Assembly (NCBI GenBank): GCA_015494245.1
Contig: WGBN01000121.1
Location: 1-12,030 of the forward strand
DNA length: 12,030 nt
Direction: 5' to 3'
Origin: Saprospiraceae bacterium
GTDB lineage: Bacteria > Bacteroidota > Bacteroidia > Chitinophagales > Saprospiraceae
In this document: piece after piece, positions 6,367-12,030 of the stretch
Layout: each line of letters opens with the position of its first letter
How positions within the stretch are numbered: position 1 is the stretch's first letter
Notes under the pieces: model-generated
Told to the model about the DNA's origin: nothing
The model's input: only the letters and a program-made list of their open reading frames with translations
The model's database searches: none
Made by a program: the position numbers and the translations under genes

Positions 6367-8434
6367 ACTTCGGATACTCTACCCGGATGTGGTGAATGTT
6401 TTTCAGCGTCTTCTTAAAAATCTCTGTGCAAATCTTAAACTCCCGGAAAGTCATGGCCGAATCGTCCAACTGACCCGCCGCCAACTTGCCGGCAATGACC
6501 TGGTCAGCCAGCTTGTCAATGTCTTCGGCCGTGGGATTTTTTAAACTCTTGGAAGAGGCCTCCAAAGAATCCGCCAGCATCAAAATGGTCTGTTCCTTGC
6601 TGCTCGGCTTGGGACCCGGATAGCGAAACAGCGACTCATCCACCTGCTCATCCGGATGAGCTTTCAGGTAGTTGCGATAAAAGTACTCCGTGCGCGTAGT
6701 GCCGTGATGCGTGCGGATGAAATCAATAATCTGCTCCGGCAAACCGTACTTTTTGGCCAGGGCCACCCCGTCGGGCACGTGCTGAATGATGATCTTCGCA
6801 GATTCCAGATCACTTAAATCCTCATGCGGATTCCTGCCCGACTGGTTCTCGATAAAATACTCCGGATGCAGCGTCTTGCCTATGTCGTGATACAAAGCGC
6901 CCACCTTCACCAACAAGGCATCAGCGCCTATGGCTCTGGCCGCCGTCTCAGCCATGTTGCCCACCTGCAAAGAGTGCTGCAAAGTGCCCGGCGCCTTCAA
7001 AGCCAGCTCCTGCAACAAAGGCCTGTTCATATCCGACAACTCCACCAACAAAATCGGAGACACGTATCCAAACAAACGCCCCAGCAAAGGCACCAGCGGA
7101 TAAGCCAGTAAAGTCAAAAAAACACAAATGGAAATCCACCCCAAAAAGGAAAGCTCATCCATACTCAAACGCCCCTCCTGCAACAGGGTAATGCCCAAAT
7201 GCCCAATCAAATAAGCCGCAAAAATGAAAAGCATCGCCCTGAAAAAAGCCGTCCAGTCACGCTCATCGGGATTGGCCATCACCGCTACAATGCCCGCCAT
7301 CAACTGCAAAATGGTAAACTCATAGCCCTGAGACGAAAGCACACTCACCATCATCACCACAATGAGGTGCGTAAACAGCGCCAGCCTGTCCGAAAAAAAC
7401 GTCTTGATGACAATGGGCGCCACCGCAAAGGGAATCACATAAGCGCTCAAAGAACTCTTGCGCTCCACCAAATACATCAACACACTGTAAATCACCACCC
7501 ACATCAAAAAGAAAATCAACTTCCCCGTATCCTTGAAAACCTCGGGTGCATTTACCCGCAAAAAAGCCACCAACAACCCTACAATAAAAGCCGTCAACAA
7601 CAAATAACCCAACAAAATCACATACGAAGACCATTTGCTGCCGGACTTCATCTCAGCCTCGCGATACGAAACCAACTTCTGGTAAATCAAAGGCGTAATC
7701 CGCTCTCCCTGAGAAACGATTAAATCATCGGCGCGAACCAAACCCTGGGCTGCCCCAATACCGGCCAACTGGTCTTTTACATATTTTTGAGTAAGCGAAT
7801 CGCTATACAACACATTGGGCCGTAACACATTTTGCAAAAGCGGCAACAAAAACTCCGGCTGAGCCAAACGACTGTATGGCAGAGAATCGGAAACATAGCT
7901 TTTGGCTTTCGCCAAATCCAATACGGACTGCACCGTCTGGCGCTGAACAGTGTTGCCCCGAACGATGGAAATCACAAAATCATCCCCCTTGGCCCGATGC
8001 TCCGGCATCAGCGCCACAATGCCATTTTGGTACAGCTTCCGCAAAAAAGCCCCACCATAAGCCTTGTAGCGATCCGGTCGCTGCAACACATCTGTCATCT
8101 GAGGATTCTCTCGGATGGCGTCTAAACTATGCTTAAAATCATCGCCAAACTGCTCCTCTACCTGCTTCGGAATCTCCTCATCATAGACGTAAATGGCCGT
8201 CTTCTCTTCCAACTCCCGACGCTCGGCCTCCAGTTCTTCCGGCGATTTCAAAATCGGAAAATCGTAAGGCGCGTGCAAATCGGGATACATCCAGATAGCG
8301 CCCTCTTCAAATTCGTACTTAAACTGAGGCTCGCGGGGAAACAAAAGCCCAATGATAACGACCGTGGCGAGAATGAGCACATAACGCATATAGCGATCCA
8401 AAATCGCCAGGCCCGTCTGAAACTTTCCTTTCAT
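6365..8434 (-). CDS. 7TM-HD domain phosphodiesterase, PgpH/YqfF type
   Basis: This 689-residue membrane protein matches the 7TMR-HD family, whose studied members (Listeria PgpH) hydrolyse cyclic-di-AMP. Order: one N-terminal membrane helix (about 18-33), an extracytoplasmic 7TMR-HDED region (about 35-265), seven predicted helices (about 269-291, 305-322, 329-345, 351-367, 372-387, 398-413, 430-451), then a cytoplasmic HD domain. The metal-binding set is complete: His487 (TLQHS), His516-Asp517 (YHDIGK), His552, His576-His577 (THHGTT) and Asp622 (ADSLEA), with spacing close to that of PgpH. Length is near the roughly 700 residues of the family. It probably tunes cyclic-di-AMP in response to an unknown external signal; no cyclase gene is in the window. 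Start at 8434 places the ATG 4 bp after a -7-like box, suggesting a leaderless or near-leaderless mRNA. Leucine is often TTG here, unlike the CTC/CTG of the rightward genes. Confidence 0.93.
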   Translation of the reverse strand: MKGKFQTGLAILDRYMRYVLILATVVIIGLLFPREPQFKYEFEEGAIWMYPDLHAPYDFPILKSPEELEAERRELEEKTAIYVYDEEIPKQVEEQFGDDFKHSLDAIRENPQMTDVLQRPDRYKAYGGAFLRKLYQNGIVALMPEHRAKGDDFVISIVRGNTVQRQTVQSVLDLAKAKSYVSDSLPYSRLAQPEFLLPLLQNVLRPNVLYSDSLTQKYVKDQLAGIGAAQGLVRADDLIVSQGERITPLIYQKLVSYREAEMKSGSKWSSYVILLGYLLLTAFIVGLLVAFLRVNAPEVFKDTGKLIFFLMWVVIYSVLMYLVERKSSLSAYVIPFAVAPIVIKTFFSDRLALFTHLIVVMMVSVLSSQGYEFTILQLMAGIVAVMANPDERDWTAFFRAMLFIFAAYLIGHLGITLLQEGRLSMDELSFLGWISICVFLTLLAYPLVPLLGRLFGYVSPILLVELSDMNRPLLQELALKAPGTLQHSLQVGNMAETAARAIGADALLVKVGALYHDIGKTLHPEYFIENQSGRNPHEDLSDLESAKIIIQHVPDGVALAKKYGLPEQIIDFIRTHHGTTRTEYFYRNYLKAHPDEQVDESLFRYPGPKPSSKEQTILMLADSLEASSKSLKNPTAEDIDKLADQVIAGKLAAGQLDDSAMTFREFKICTEIFKKTLKNIHHIRVEYPK

Positions 8435-8438
8435 ACAG

Positions 8439-8446
8439 CGAAGATA
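8439..8446 (-). promoter_or_regulatory. -7-like box immediately upstream of the 7TM-HD gene
   Basis: On the minus strand the bases read TATCTTCG, one mismatch from TAnnTTTG. The ATG at 8434 follows after only 4 bp, so a transcript from this box would start at or very near the start codon. No clear -33 element is seen. Confidence 0.45.
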
Positions 8447-8462
8447 GAAAACTTTGTTTTCT
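8446..8462. promoter_or_regulatory. Inverted repeat between divergent promoters (candidate operator)
   Basis: AGAAAACTTTGTTTTCT is a perfect inverted repeat with 7-bp arms (8446-8452 and 8456-8462) and a 3-bp spacer. It lies between the -7 boxes of the 7TM-HD gene (left) and the DUF2520 gene (right), where a bound dimer could affect both. A/T-rich arms mean chance is not excluded. Confidence 0.35.
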
Positions 8463-8476
8463 CTGCACTATCTTTG
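8453..8476 (+). promoter_or_regulatory. Promoter of the DUF2520-DUF4340 operon
   Basis: TATCTTTG (8469-8476) is an exact TAnnTTTG match, preceded by TTTG at 8453-8456 with a 12-nt gap. The ATG at 8484 is only 7 bp downstream, so the transcript would have almost no leader. Confidence 0.6.
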
Positions 8477-8483
8477 CCCCATA

Positions 8484-9284
8484 ATGAAAATCACGCTCAT
8501 AGGAGCCGGCAAGCTGGGAACGCAGCTCGGGCGCAAGCTACACAGCAGCGGCGAACAACTTTTGCAGATTTTTAGCCGAAAGGCTGAAAAAGCAGAAGCC
8601 CTCGCCCGCGAAACCCGGGCCAAAGCCTGTACCCGACCCGAAGAGATCGAGGCCGGAGCAGACCTCTACATCCTCGCCGTAGCCGACGACGCCATCGCAC
8701 CCATGGCTCAAAAACTCCGGCAACAACTCCCGCCCCACAGCCTGCTCGTGCATACCTCCGGCAGCCAACCTTCGACGCTGTTGGCAACAACCGCAGCCCC
8801 CACCCCACCGGAAGACCAGCGCTATGGCGTCTTTTACCCGCTGCAATCCTTTACACCTGACTCAGAACCCGACTGGGAGCAAATCCCCTTCTGCATCTAC
8901 GCCCGCCAAAAACCGGATGAAGACCTGCTCATAGAACTCGCCCGCCGCCTCTCCCCCCGCGTTTACCGCATCAACGACCTCCAGCGCAAAGAACTCCACC
9001 TCGCCGCCGTCTTCGCCAACAACTTCACCAACTACCTGCTCGCCCAAGCCTTCGAACGCTGCCAACAATACGACATCCCCTTCGAGCTGCTCCACCCCCT
9101 CATCCTCGAAACAGCCCGCAAAGCTACCTCCGGCCAACACCCCAAAGAACTGCAAACCGGCCCGGCCGTCCGCGGAGATGAAGAAACCATCCGCCGCCAC
9201 CTGCAACAACTCCAAAACCAAGCCGAACTGCAAGAACTCTACCAACTCCTCACCCGACTCATACGCCAACAAAACCAAAGCTGA
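8484..9284 (+). CDS. Rossmann-like / DUF2520 domain protein
   Basis: The 266-residue product begins with MKITLIGAGKLGTQLG, a nucleotide-binding Rossmann motif GxGxxG (Gly7, Gly9, Gly12). Later blocks typical of DUF2520 proteins are YILAVADDAIAPMA, LVHTSGSQP, GVFYPLQSFT, LHLAAVFANNFTNYL and TGPAVRGDEETIRRHL. This places it with predicted NAD(P)-dependent oxidoreductases related to 3-hydroxyacid and pyrroline-carboxylate reductases; the substrate is not known. An in-frame ATG exists at 8454, but 8484 puts the Rossmann strand at the N-terminus as expected, and the promoter's -7 box (8469-8476) lies between them. The next gene follows after 34 bp on the same strand with no terminator, so they are probably cotranscribed. 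Leucine codons are mainly CTC and CTG. Confidence 0.87.
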   Translation: MKITLIGAGKLGTQLGRKLHSSGEQLLQIFSRKAEKAEALARETRAKACTRPEEIEAGADLYILAVADDAIAPMAQKLRQQLPPHSLLVHTSGSQPSTLLATTAAPTPPEDQRYGVFYPLQSFTPDSEPDWEQIPFCIYARQKPDEDLLIELARRLSPRVYRINDLQRKELHLAAVFANNFTNYLLAQAFERCQQYDIPFELLHPLILETARKATSGQHPKELQTGPAVRGDEETIRRHLQQLQNQAELQELYQLLTRLIRQQNQS

Positions 9285-9318
9285 ACGCCCCCATGACAAA
9301 GCCCAAAAACACCATCCG

Positions 9319-10245
9319 ATGAAATGGAAATTCTGGTTTCTCATCCTCCTCGGCCTGGCAGGCTCCTATGCCTTCTACCGCTGGCAACGCCAACAAACCG
9401 CCCGCCCCTTCCAGGCCGAACTCATAGCCATAGCCCCCTCCCAAACGGACTGGTTTACCATCACACAGGCCGATGGCAGCGAATGGCTCTTCAAACGCGA
9501 AGCCGACCACTGGCTGCTCACCAACGGCTCCCTGACCGTACAGGCCAAACAACAAACCGTCTCCAAACTCCTCGCCCAATGCACCCATTTCAGCAGCGAC
9601 AGCATCTGCTGGAGACCGACAGCACCTGAGCCTAACCCCTTCCCCAAAGAACAAGCCCGGCACTTCCGCTTCTATCGGGGCGATAGCGCCATAGACGGCT
9701 TTGCCATCTGGCCGCCCGCAGAAGACGAACCCCTCGCCCGCGCTTACTTACAACCGGATGGACAGCAGGAAATTTATCTCATCAGTGAAGCCCCGCGCCA
9801 AGCCTGCTTCCTCCCCTTCGAAGCCTTCATCAGCAAAGACCTCCTGCCCTTCCCCGCCCAAAACCTCAGCTACCTCGCCCTGCTCGACTCCGCCGGCTAC
9901 CTCATCCAAGCCTCCCGACGCGACTCCCTCTGGGCAGACAGCTCCGGACAAGCCCTGCACATCCCGCTGCTGGATTCCCTGCTCATGCCCCATTTTCTGC
10001 CCGACAGTTTCCGCTATGCGCCCTCGGCACGGCCCCCCGCCTTCGAAAAAAACTGGACCCTCCTGCTCCGAAACGACGGGCTGCAAACGCCAAACGAAGT
10101 GGAAATCCAAATCTATTACGACTCCCTCGACACCCGACGGCCTTTCATCTATCAGTCTTCCCTCCAGCCCGAACTCTTCTTCCGCGAAGACTCCTCCGGC
10201 CTGTTCAAAGCCATCCGGCCCCTGCTCCGGCTCCGTGAAAAATGA
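9319..10245 (+). CDS. Membrane-anchored DUF4340-like protein
   Basis: The 308-residue product opens with MKWKFWFLILLGLAGSYAFY, one membrane segment after two basic residues, so it is probably anchored in the inner membrane with the rest outside. Residues about 50-150 (WLFKREADHWLLTNGS, then QQTVSKLLAQC) resemble the repeat-like fold of DUF4340, where a tryptophan-containing strand is followed by a helix that samples a short threshold loop. This match is by eye and is moderate. The frame is open back to 9178, but the upstream extension overlaps the DUF2520 gene and is polar and low in conserved content; 9319 gives the membrane helix at the N-terminus. It sits 34 bp after the DUF2520 gene, in the same probable operon. 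Function is unknown. In other Bacteroidota DUF4340 proteins are sometimes near gliding or ABC-transporter genes, but none is visible here. Confidence 0.72.
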   Translation: MKWKFWFLILLGLAGSYAFYRWQRQQTARPFQAELIAIAPSQTDWFTITQADGSEWLFKREADHWLLTNGSLTVQAKQQTVSKLLAQCTHFSSDSICWRPTAPEPNPFPKEQARHFRFYRGDSAIDGFAIWPPAEDEPLARAYLQPDGQQEIYLISEAPRQACFLPFEAFISKDLLPFPAQNLSYLALLDSAGYLIQASRRDSLWADSSGQALHIPLLDSLLMPHFLPDSFRYAPSARPPAFEKNWTLLLRNDGLQTPNEVEIQIYYDSLDTRRPFIYQSSLQPELFFREDSSGLFKAIRPLLRLREK

Positions 10246-10263
10246 CATAAGCCCGAAAATCCC

Positions 10264-10271
10264 TACCTTTG
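10264..10271 (+). promoter_or_regulatory. -7 box of the acyl-CoA dehydrogenase gene
   Basis: TACCTTTG matches TAnnTTTG exactly, 19 bp after the upstream stop codon. Start would be near 10278, giving a leader of about 40 nt to the ATG at 10318. No clear -33 element is seen. Confidence 0.55.
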
Positions 10272-10317
10272 CGCTCACCTTTTGAACAATCTGCGCAAAA
10301 TCCTCAGGAAAAAAGAC

Positions 10318-11466
10318 ATGCCCATGTACCATCCCGAACTCAGTGAAGCCCTCCAAATGGTGCGTCAAAGCGCCCGGGACTTTGCCAAAAAATACATCGC
10401 CCCCCACGTCATGGAGTGGGATGAAGCCCAGCATTTCCCCGTAGAGCTCTTCAAAACATTGGGTGAATACGGCTTCGCCGGCATCCTCGTACCGGAGGAA
10501 TACGGCGGCTCGGGCCTGGGCTATGCCGCCTACATCACCATCGTAGAAGAAATAGCCAAAGTTTGCGGCTCCATCGGCCTGTCCGTAGCCGCCCACAACT
10601 CCCTTTGCACCAACCACATCCTCAGCTTTGGCAATGAAGAACAAAAGAAAAAGTACCTCCCCCTCCTCGCTTCCGGCGAGTGGGTAGGCGCCTGGGGCCT
10701 CACAGAACCCAACACCGGCAGCGATGCCGGACGCATGCAATGCACCGCAGAAAAAGACGGAGACTACTACATCATCAACGGAGCGAAAAACTTCATCACC
10801 CACGGCAAGTCCGGCAAAGTAGCCGTCGTCATCGTCCGCACCGGAGAACCCCTCGACAGCCGCGGCATGTCCGCCTTCATCATCGAACAGGGAACCCCGG
10901 GCTTCCGCGCCGGCAAAAAGGAAAACAAACTCGGCATGAGAGCCTCCGAAACCGCCGAACTCATCTTCGACAACTGCCGCATACACAAAAGCCAACTCCT
11001 CGGCAAAGAAGGCGAAGGATTCATCCAGGCCCTCAAAATCCTCGACGGCGGACGCATCTCCATCGCATCCCTCGCCGTAGGCATCGCCATGGGCGCCTAC
11101 GAAGCCTCCGCACAATACGCCAACGAACGCCACCAGTTCGGCCAACCCATCTCCTCCTTCCAGGCCATCCAATTCAAACTGGCAGACATGCGCACCAAAA
11201 TCGAAGCCGCCGACCTGCTCACCCGCCAGGCAGGCTACCTCAAAGATCAAAACCTCCCCTGCACCACCCAATCAGCCATGGCCAAATACTACGCCTCCGA
11301 AATCTCCGTACAGGTAGCCAACGAGGCCGTCCAAATCTTCGGCGGCTACGGCTACGTCAAAGACTATCCCGTAGAAAAACACTACCGCGATGCCAAACTC
11401 TGCACCATAGGCGAAGGCACCTCCGAAATACAAAAATTGGTGATCTCCAGAAGGATTCTAAAATAA
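10318..11466 (+). CDS. Acyl-CoA dehydrogenase
   Basis: The 382-residue product is a full-length FAD-dependent acyl-CoA dehydrogenase. It oxidises acyl-CoA to trans-2-enoyl-CoA in the cytoplasm and passes electrons to electron-transfer flavoprotein. Signatures: GLTEPNTGSDAGRMQCTAEK (127-146) at the FAD site, INGAKNFITHG (153-163), GRISIASLAVGIAMGA (245-260), ERHQFGQPISSFQAIQFKLA (270-289), and FGGYGYVKDYPVEKHYRDAK (341-360). The predicted catalytic base is Glu366 in TIGEGTSEIQ. It is closest by eye to short- or medium-chain butyryl-CoA-type enzymes; chain length or branched-chain preference cannot be told. Start: TTG at 10282 extends the frame by 12 residues, and ATG at 10324 shortens it by two. 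ATG 10318 is favoured, with an AGGAA at 10306-10310, 7 nt upstream, which is unusual here as most starts in the window lack such a site. The 3' end overlaps the convergent arsC-like gene by 9 bp. Confidence 0.95.
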   Translation: MPMYHPELSEALQMVRQSARDFAKKYIAPHVMEWDEAQHFPVELFKTLGEYGFAGILVPEEYGGSGLGYAAYITIVEEIAKVCGSIGLSVAAHNSLCTNHILSFGNEEQKKKYLPLLASGEWVGAWGLTEPNTGSDAGRMQCTAEKDGDYYIINGAKNFITHGKSGKVAVVIVRTGEPLDSRGMSAFIIEQGTPGFRAGKKENKLGMRASETAELIFDNCRIHKSQLLGKEGEGFIQALKILDGGRISIASLAVGIAMGAYEASAQYANERHQFGQPISSFQAIQFKLADMRTKIEAADLLTRQAGYLKDQNLPCTTQSAMAKYYASEISVQVANEAVQIFGGYGYVKDYPVEKHYRDAKLCTIGEGTSEIQKLVISRRILK

Positions 11467-11796
11467 CTCCAACACCCTCTCCGGCGGCCGCCCCAGCACG
11501 GCCTTATTCCCCTCGACCACGATGGGGCGCTCGATGAGTTTGGGATTTTGCGAAAGCACCTCCAGCCACTCCTCATCGCCGAGCGTCTTGCCCTTGTAGC
11601 GCTCCCTGTACAGTGCCTCCTTTTTGCGCACGATATCCTCGGGCTTCAGGCCCAGCTTTTGGAGCAGCTCCCGCAACTCCTCCTTCGTCGGCGGCGTATC
11701 GAGATAGCGCACGACTTCCGGCTCCACGCCGCGCTCCCTGATGAGCTGCAAAGTCTGGCGGCTCTTGCTGCAACGGGGATTGTGATAGATTTTCAT
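11458..11796 (-). CDS. ArsC/Spx-family reductase (glutaredoxin-type arsenate reductase-like)
   Basis: The 112-residue product has MKIYHNPRCSKSRQTL at its N-terminus, with the family cysteine at Cys9. Arg57 (DIVRKKEALY), Arg90 (LIERPIVV) and Arg103 (LGRPPER) correspond to the three arginines used by E. coli ArsC, so the known catalytic set is complete. The length is shorter than plasmid ArsC (about 140) and close to YfgD-like chromosomal proteins, whose physiological substrate is often unclear. No ars regulator or efflux gene is visible, so a role in arsenate resistance is only possible. Start: an in-frame ATG at 11820 adds eight residues, but 11796 gives the usual MKIYHNPRC start. It is convergent with and overlaps the acyl-CoA dehydrogenase gene by 9 bp, and is divergent from the thioesterase gene. 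Confidence 0.9.
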   Translation of the reverse strand: MKIYHNPRCSKSRQTLQLIRERGVEPEVVRYLDTPPTKEELRELLQKLGLKPEDIVRKKEALYRERYKGKTLGDEEWLEVLSQNPKLIERPIVVEGNKAVLGRPPERVLELF

Positions 11797-11804
11797 AAGG
11801 TTAT

Positions 11805-11817
11805 CTTTTGTCAAAAG
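11805..11817. promoter_or_regulatory. Small inverted repeat in the arsC leader
   Basis: CTTTTGTCAAAAG is a perfect inverted repeat with 6-bp arms and a 1-bp centre, between the predicted start of the arsC-like transcript and its ATG at 11796. It could be an operator half-site pair, but the site is short and A/T-rich. Confidence 0.22.
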
Positions 11818-11852
11818 CAATACACATCAAACTGCTCCCGCCTCATTCTCGG

Positions 11853-11876
11853 CAAATTTAGATACTTTTGCCCAAA
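11853..11876 (-). promoter_or_regulatory. Promoter of the arsC-like gene
   Basis: On the minus strand TAAATTTG (11860-11853) is an exact TAnnTTTG match. TTTG (11876-11873) lies 12 nt upstream, and a further TTG at 11880-11878 lies 17 nt upstream, near the usual spacing. Start would be near 11846, about 50 nt before the ATG. Confidence 0.5.
11863..11870 (+). promoter_or_regulatory. -7 box of the thioesterase gene
   Basis: TACTTTTG matches TAnnTTTG exactly, ending 20 bp before the ATG at 11891. It is only 2 bp from the opposite-facing -7 box of the arsC-like gene. Confidence 0.55.
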
Positions 11877-11890
11877 ACAAAGACACCCTC

Positions 11891-12030
11891 ATGAAAATCT
11901 GGAAACGCCCCTTCACCTTAGAGCAGCTCAATAGCCTTTCGGCAAATAATATGGGCGAGCAGCTCGACATCCGCTTCTCCGACTTCGGAGACGACTACCT
12001 CTGCGCCACCATGCCCGTAGATCATCGCAC
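11891..12030 (+). CDS. Hotdog-fold thioesterase, MenI/YdiI-like (5' part only)
   Basis: The visible 46 residues, MKIWKRPFTLEQLNSLSANN and onward, align by eye with the N-terminus of E. coli YdiI (MenI, 1,4-dihydroxy-2-naphthoyl-CoA hydrolase) and EntH (YbdB). The block LDIRFSDFGDDYLCATMPVD (near 11960-12020) is closer to YdiI. The frame runs off the right edge before the HGG active-site region, so catalytic residues cannot be checked. The likely role is a cytoplasmic acyl-CoA thioesterase, possibly in menaquinone synthesis. In many Bacteroidota a similar gene precedes menaquinone genes, which would lie outside the window. Start ATG 11891 matches the homologues and follows a promoter box by 20 bp. 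The start context ACCCTCATGAAA is identical to that of the gene at 2596. Confidence 0.85.
   Translation, partial: MKIWKRPFTLEQLNSLSANNMGEQLDIRFSDFGDDYLCATMPVDHR

Noticed and set aside
9178..9318. Upstream extension of the DUF4340-like protein to 9178
   Set aside because: It overlaps the DUF2520 gene by over 100 bp, is polar and lacks conserved motifs, and would bury the membrane segment away from the N-terminus.
9748..11271. Long open frame on the minus strand across the DUF4340-like and acyl-CoA dehydrogenase genes
   Set aside because: It is the antisense of two well-supported genes. The translation is low-complexity Gly/Val/Phe/Glu/Asp-rich with no domain, as expected from C-ending codons read in reverse.
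11483..11492. GGCGGCCGCC palindrome as a terminator after the acyl-CoA dehydrogenase
   Set aside because: It lies inside the arsC-like gene, has no loop and no following T-run.
11458..11796. Arsenic resistance operon
   Set aside because: Only the ArsC-like reductase is present; no ArsR, ArsB/Acr3 or related gene is nearby, so the operon call is unsupported.
1..12030. Defence system, CRISPR array, prophage or insertion sequence
   Set aside because: No spaced repeats, transposase, integrase, nuclease cluster or toxin-antitoxin pair. The DUF853 ATPase is HerA-related, but no NurA or defence partner gene is next to it.

Overview
This 12 kb window looks like ordinary chromosomal DNA from a member of the Bacteroidota, possibly Saprospiria-like. 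Three things support this. Putative promoters carry the Bacteroidota -7 signature TAnnTTTG, and most start codons lack a Shine-Dalgarno sequence. Several proteins are of types typical of the phylum, notably the secreted CGWC thioredoxin and the TPR-DUF3857-transglutaminase protein. The phylum call is fairly firm; the class is a guess. I see no mobile element, phage gene, CRISPR array, rRNA or tRNA.

Layout, left to right: (1) the 3' part of a secreted thioredoxin-family gene (+) entering from the left edge; (2) a HerA-like DUF853 ATPase gene (-), convergent with it across a bidirectional hairpin terminator; (3) a 396-bp divergent intergenic region with odd composition: an alternating purine-pyrimidine tract, spaced C-tracts and an almost G-free stretch; (4) a 1246-residue exported protein with TPR, DUF3857 and transglutaminase-like domains (+); (5) a second shared terminator, then a 7TM-HD phosphodiesterase of the PgpH/YqfF type (-); (6) a compact divergent promoter region with an inverted repeat; (7) a probable two-gene operon (+) of a Rossmann/DUF2520 protein and a membrane-anchored DUF4340-like protein; (8) an acyl-CoA dehydrogenase (+); (9) an ArsC/Spx-family reductase gene (-) whose 3' end overlaps the dehydrogenase gene by 9 bp; (10) the 5' end of a hotdog thioesterase resembling MenI/YdiI (+), divergent from arsC with almost touching -7 boxes.

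The genes do not form one pathway. They look like separate housekeeping units: envelope redox chemistry, a DNA-translocase-like ATPase, probable cyclic-di-AMP turnover, acyl-CoA oxidation and probable menaquinone synthesis. I found no clear new multi-gene system. The items most worth checking are the transglutaminase protein with Glu where the catalytic Asp is expected, the two compact divergent promoter regions (one with near-leaderless starts), and the unusual intergenic region at 2200-2595.
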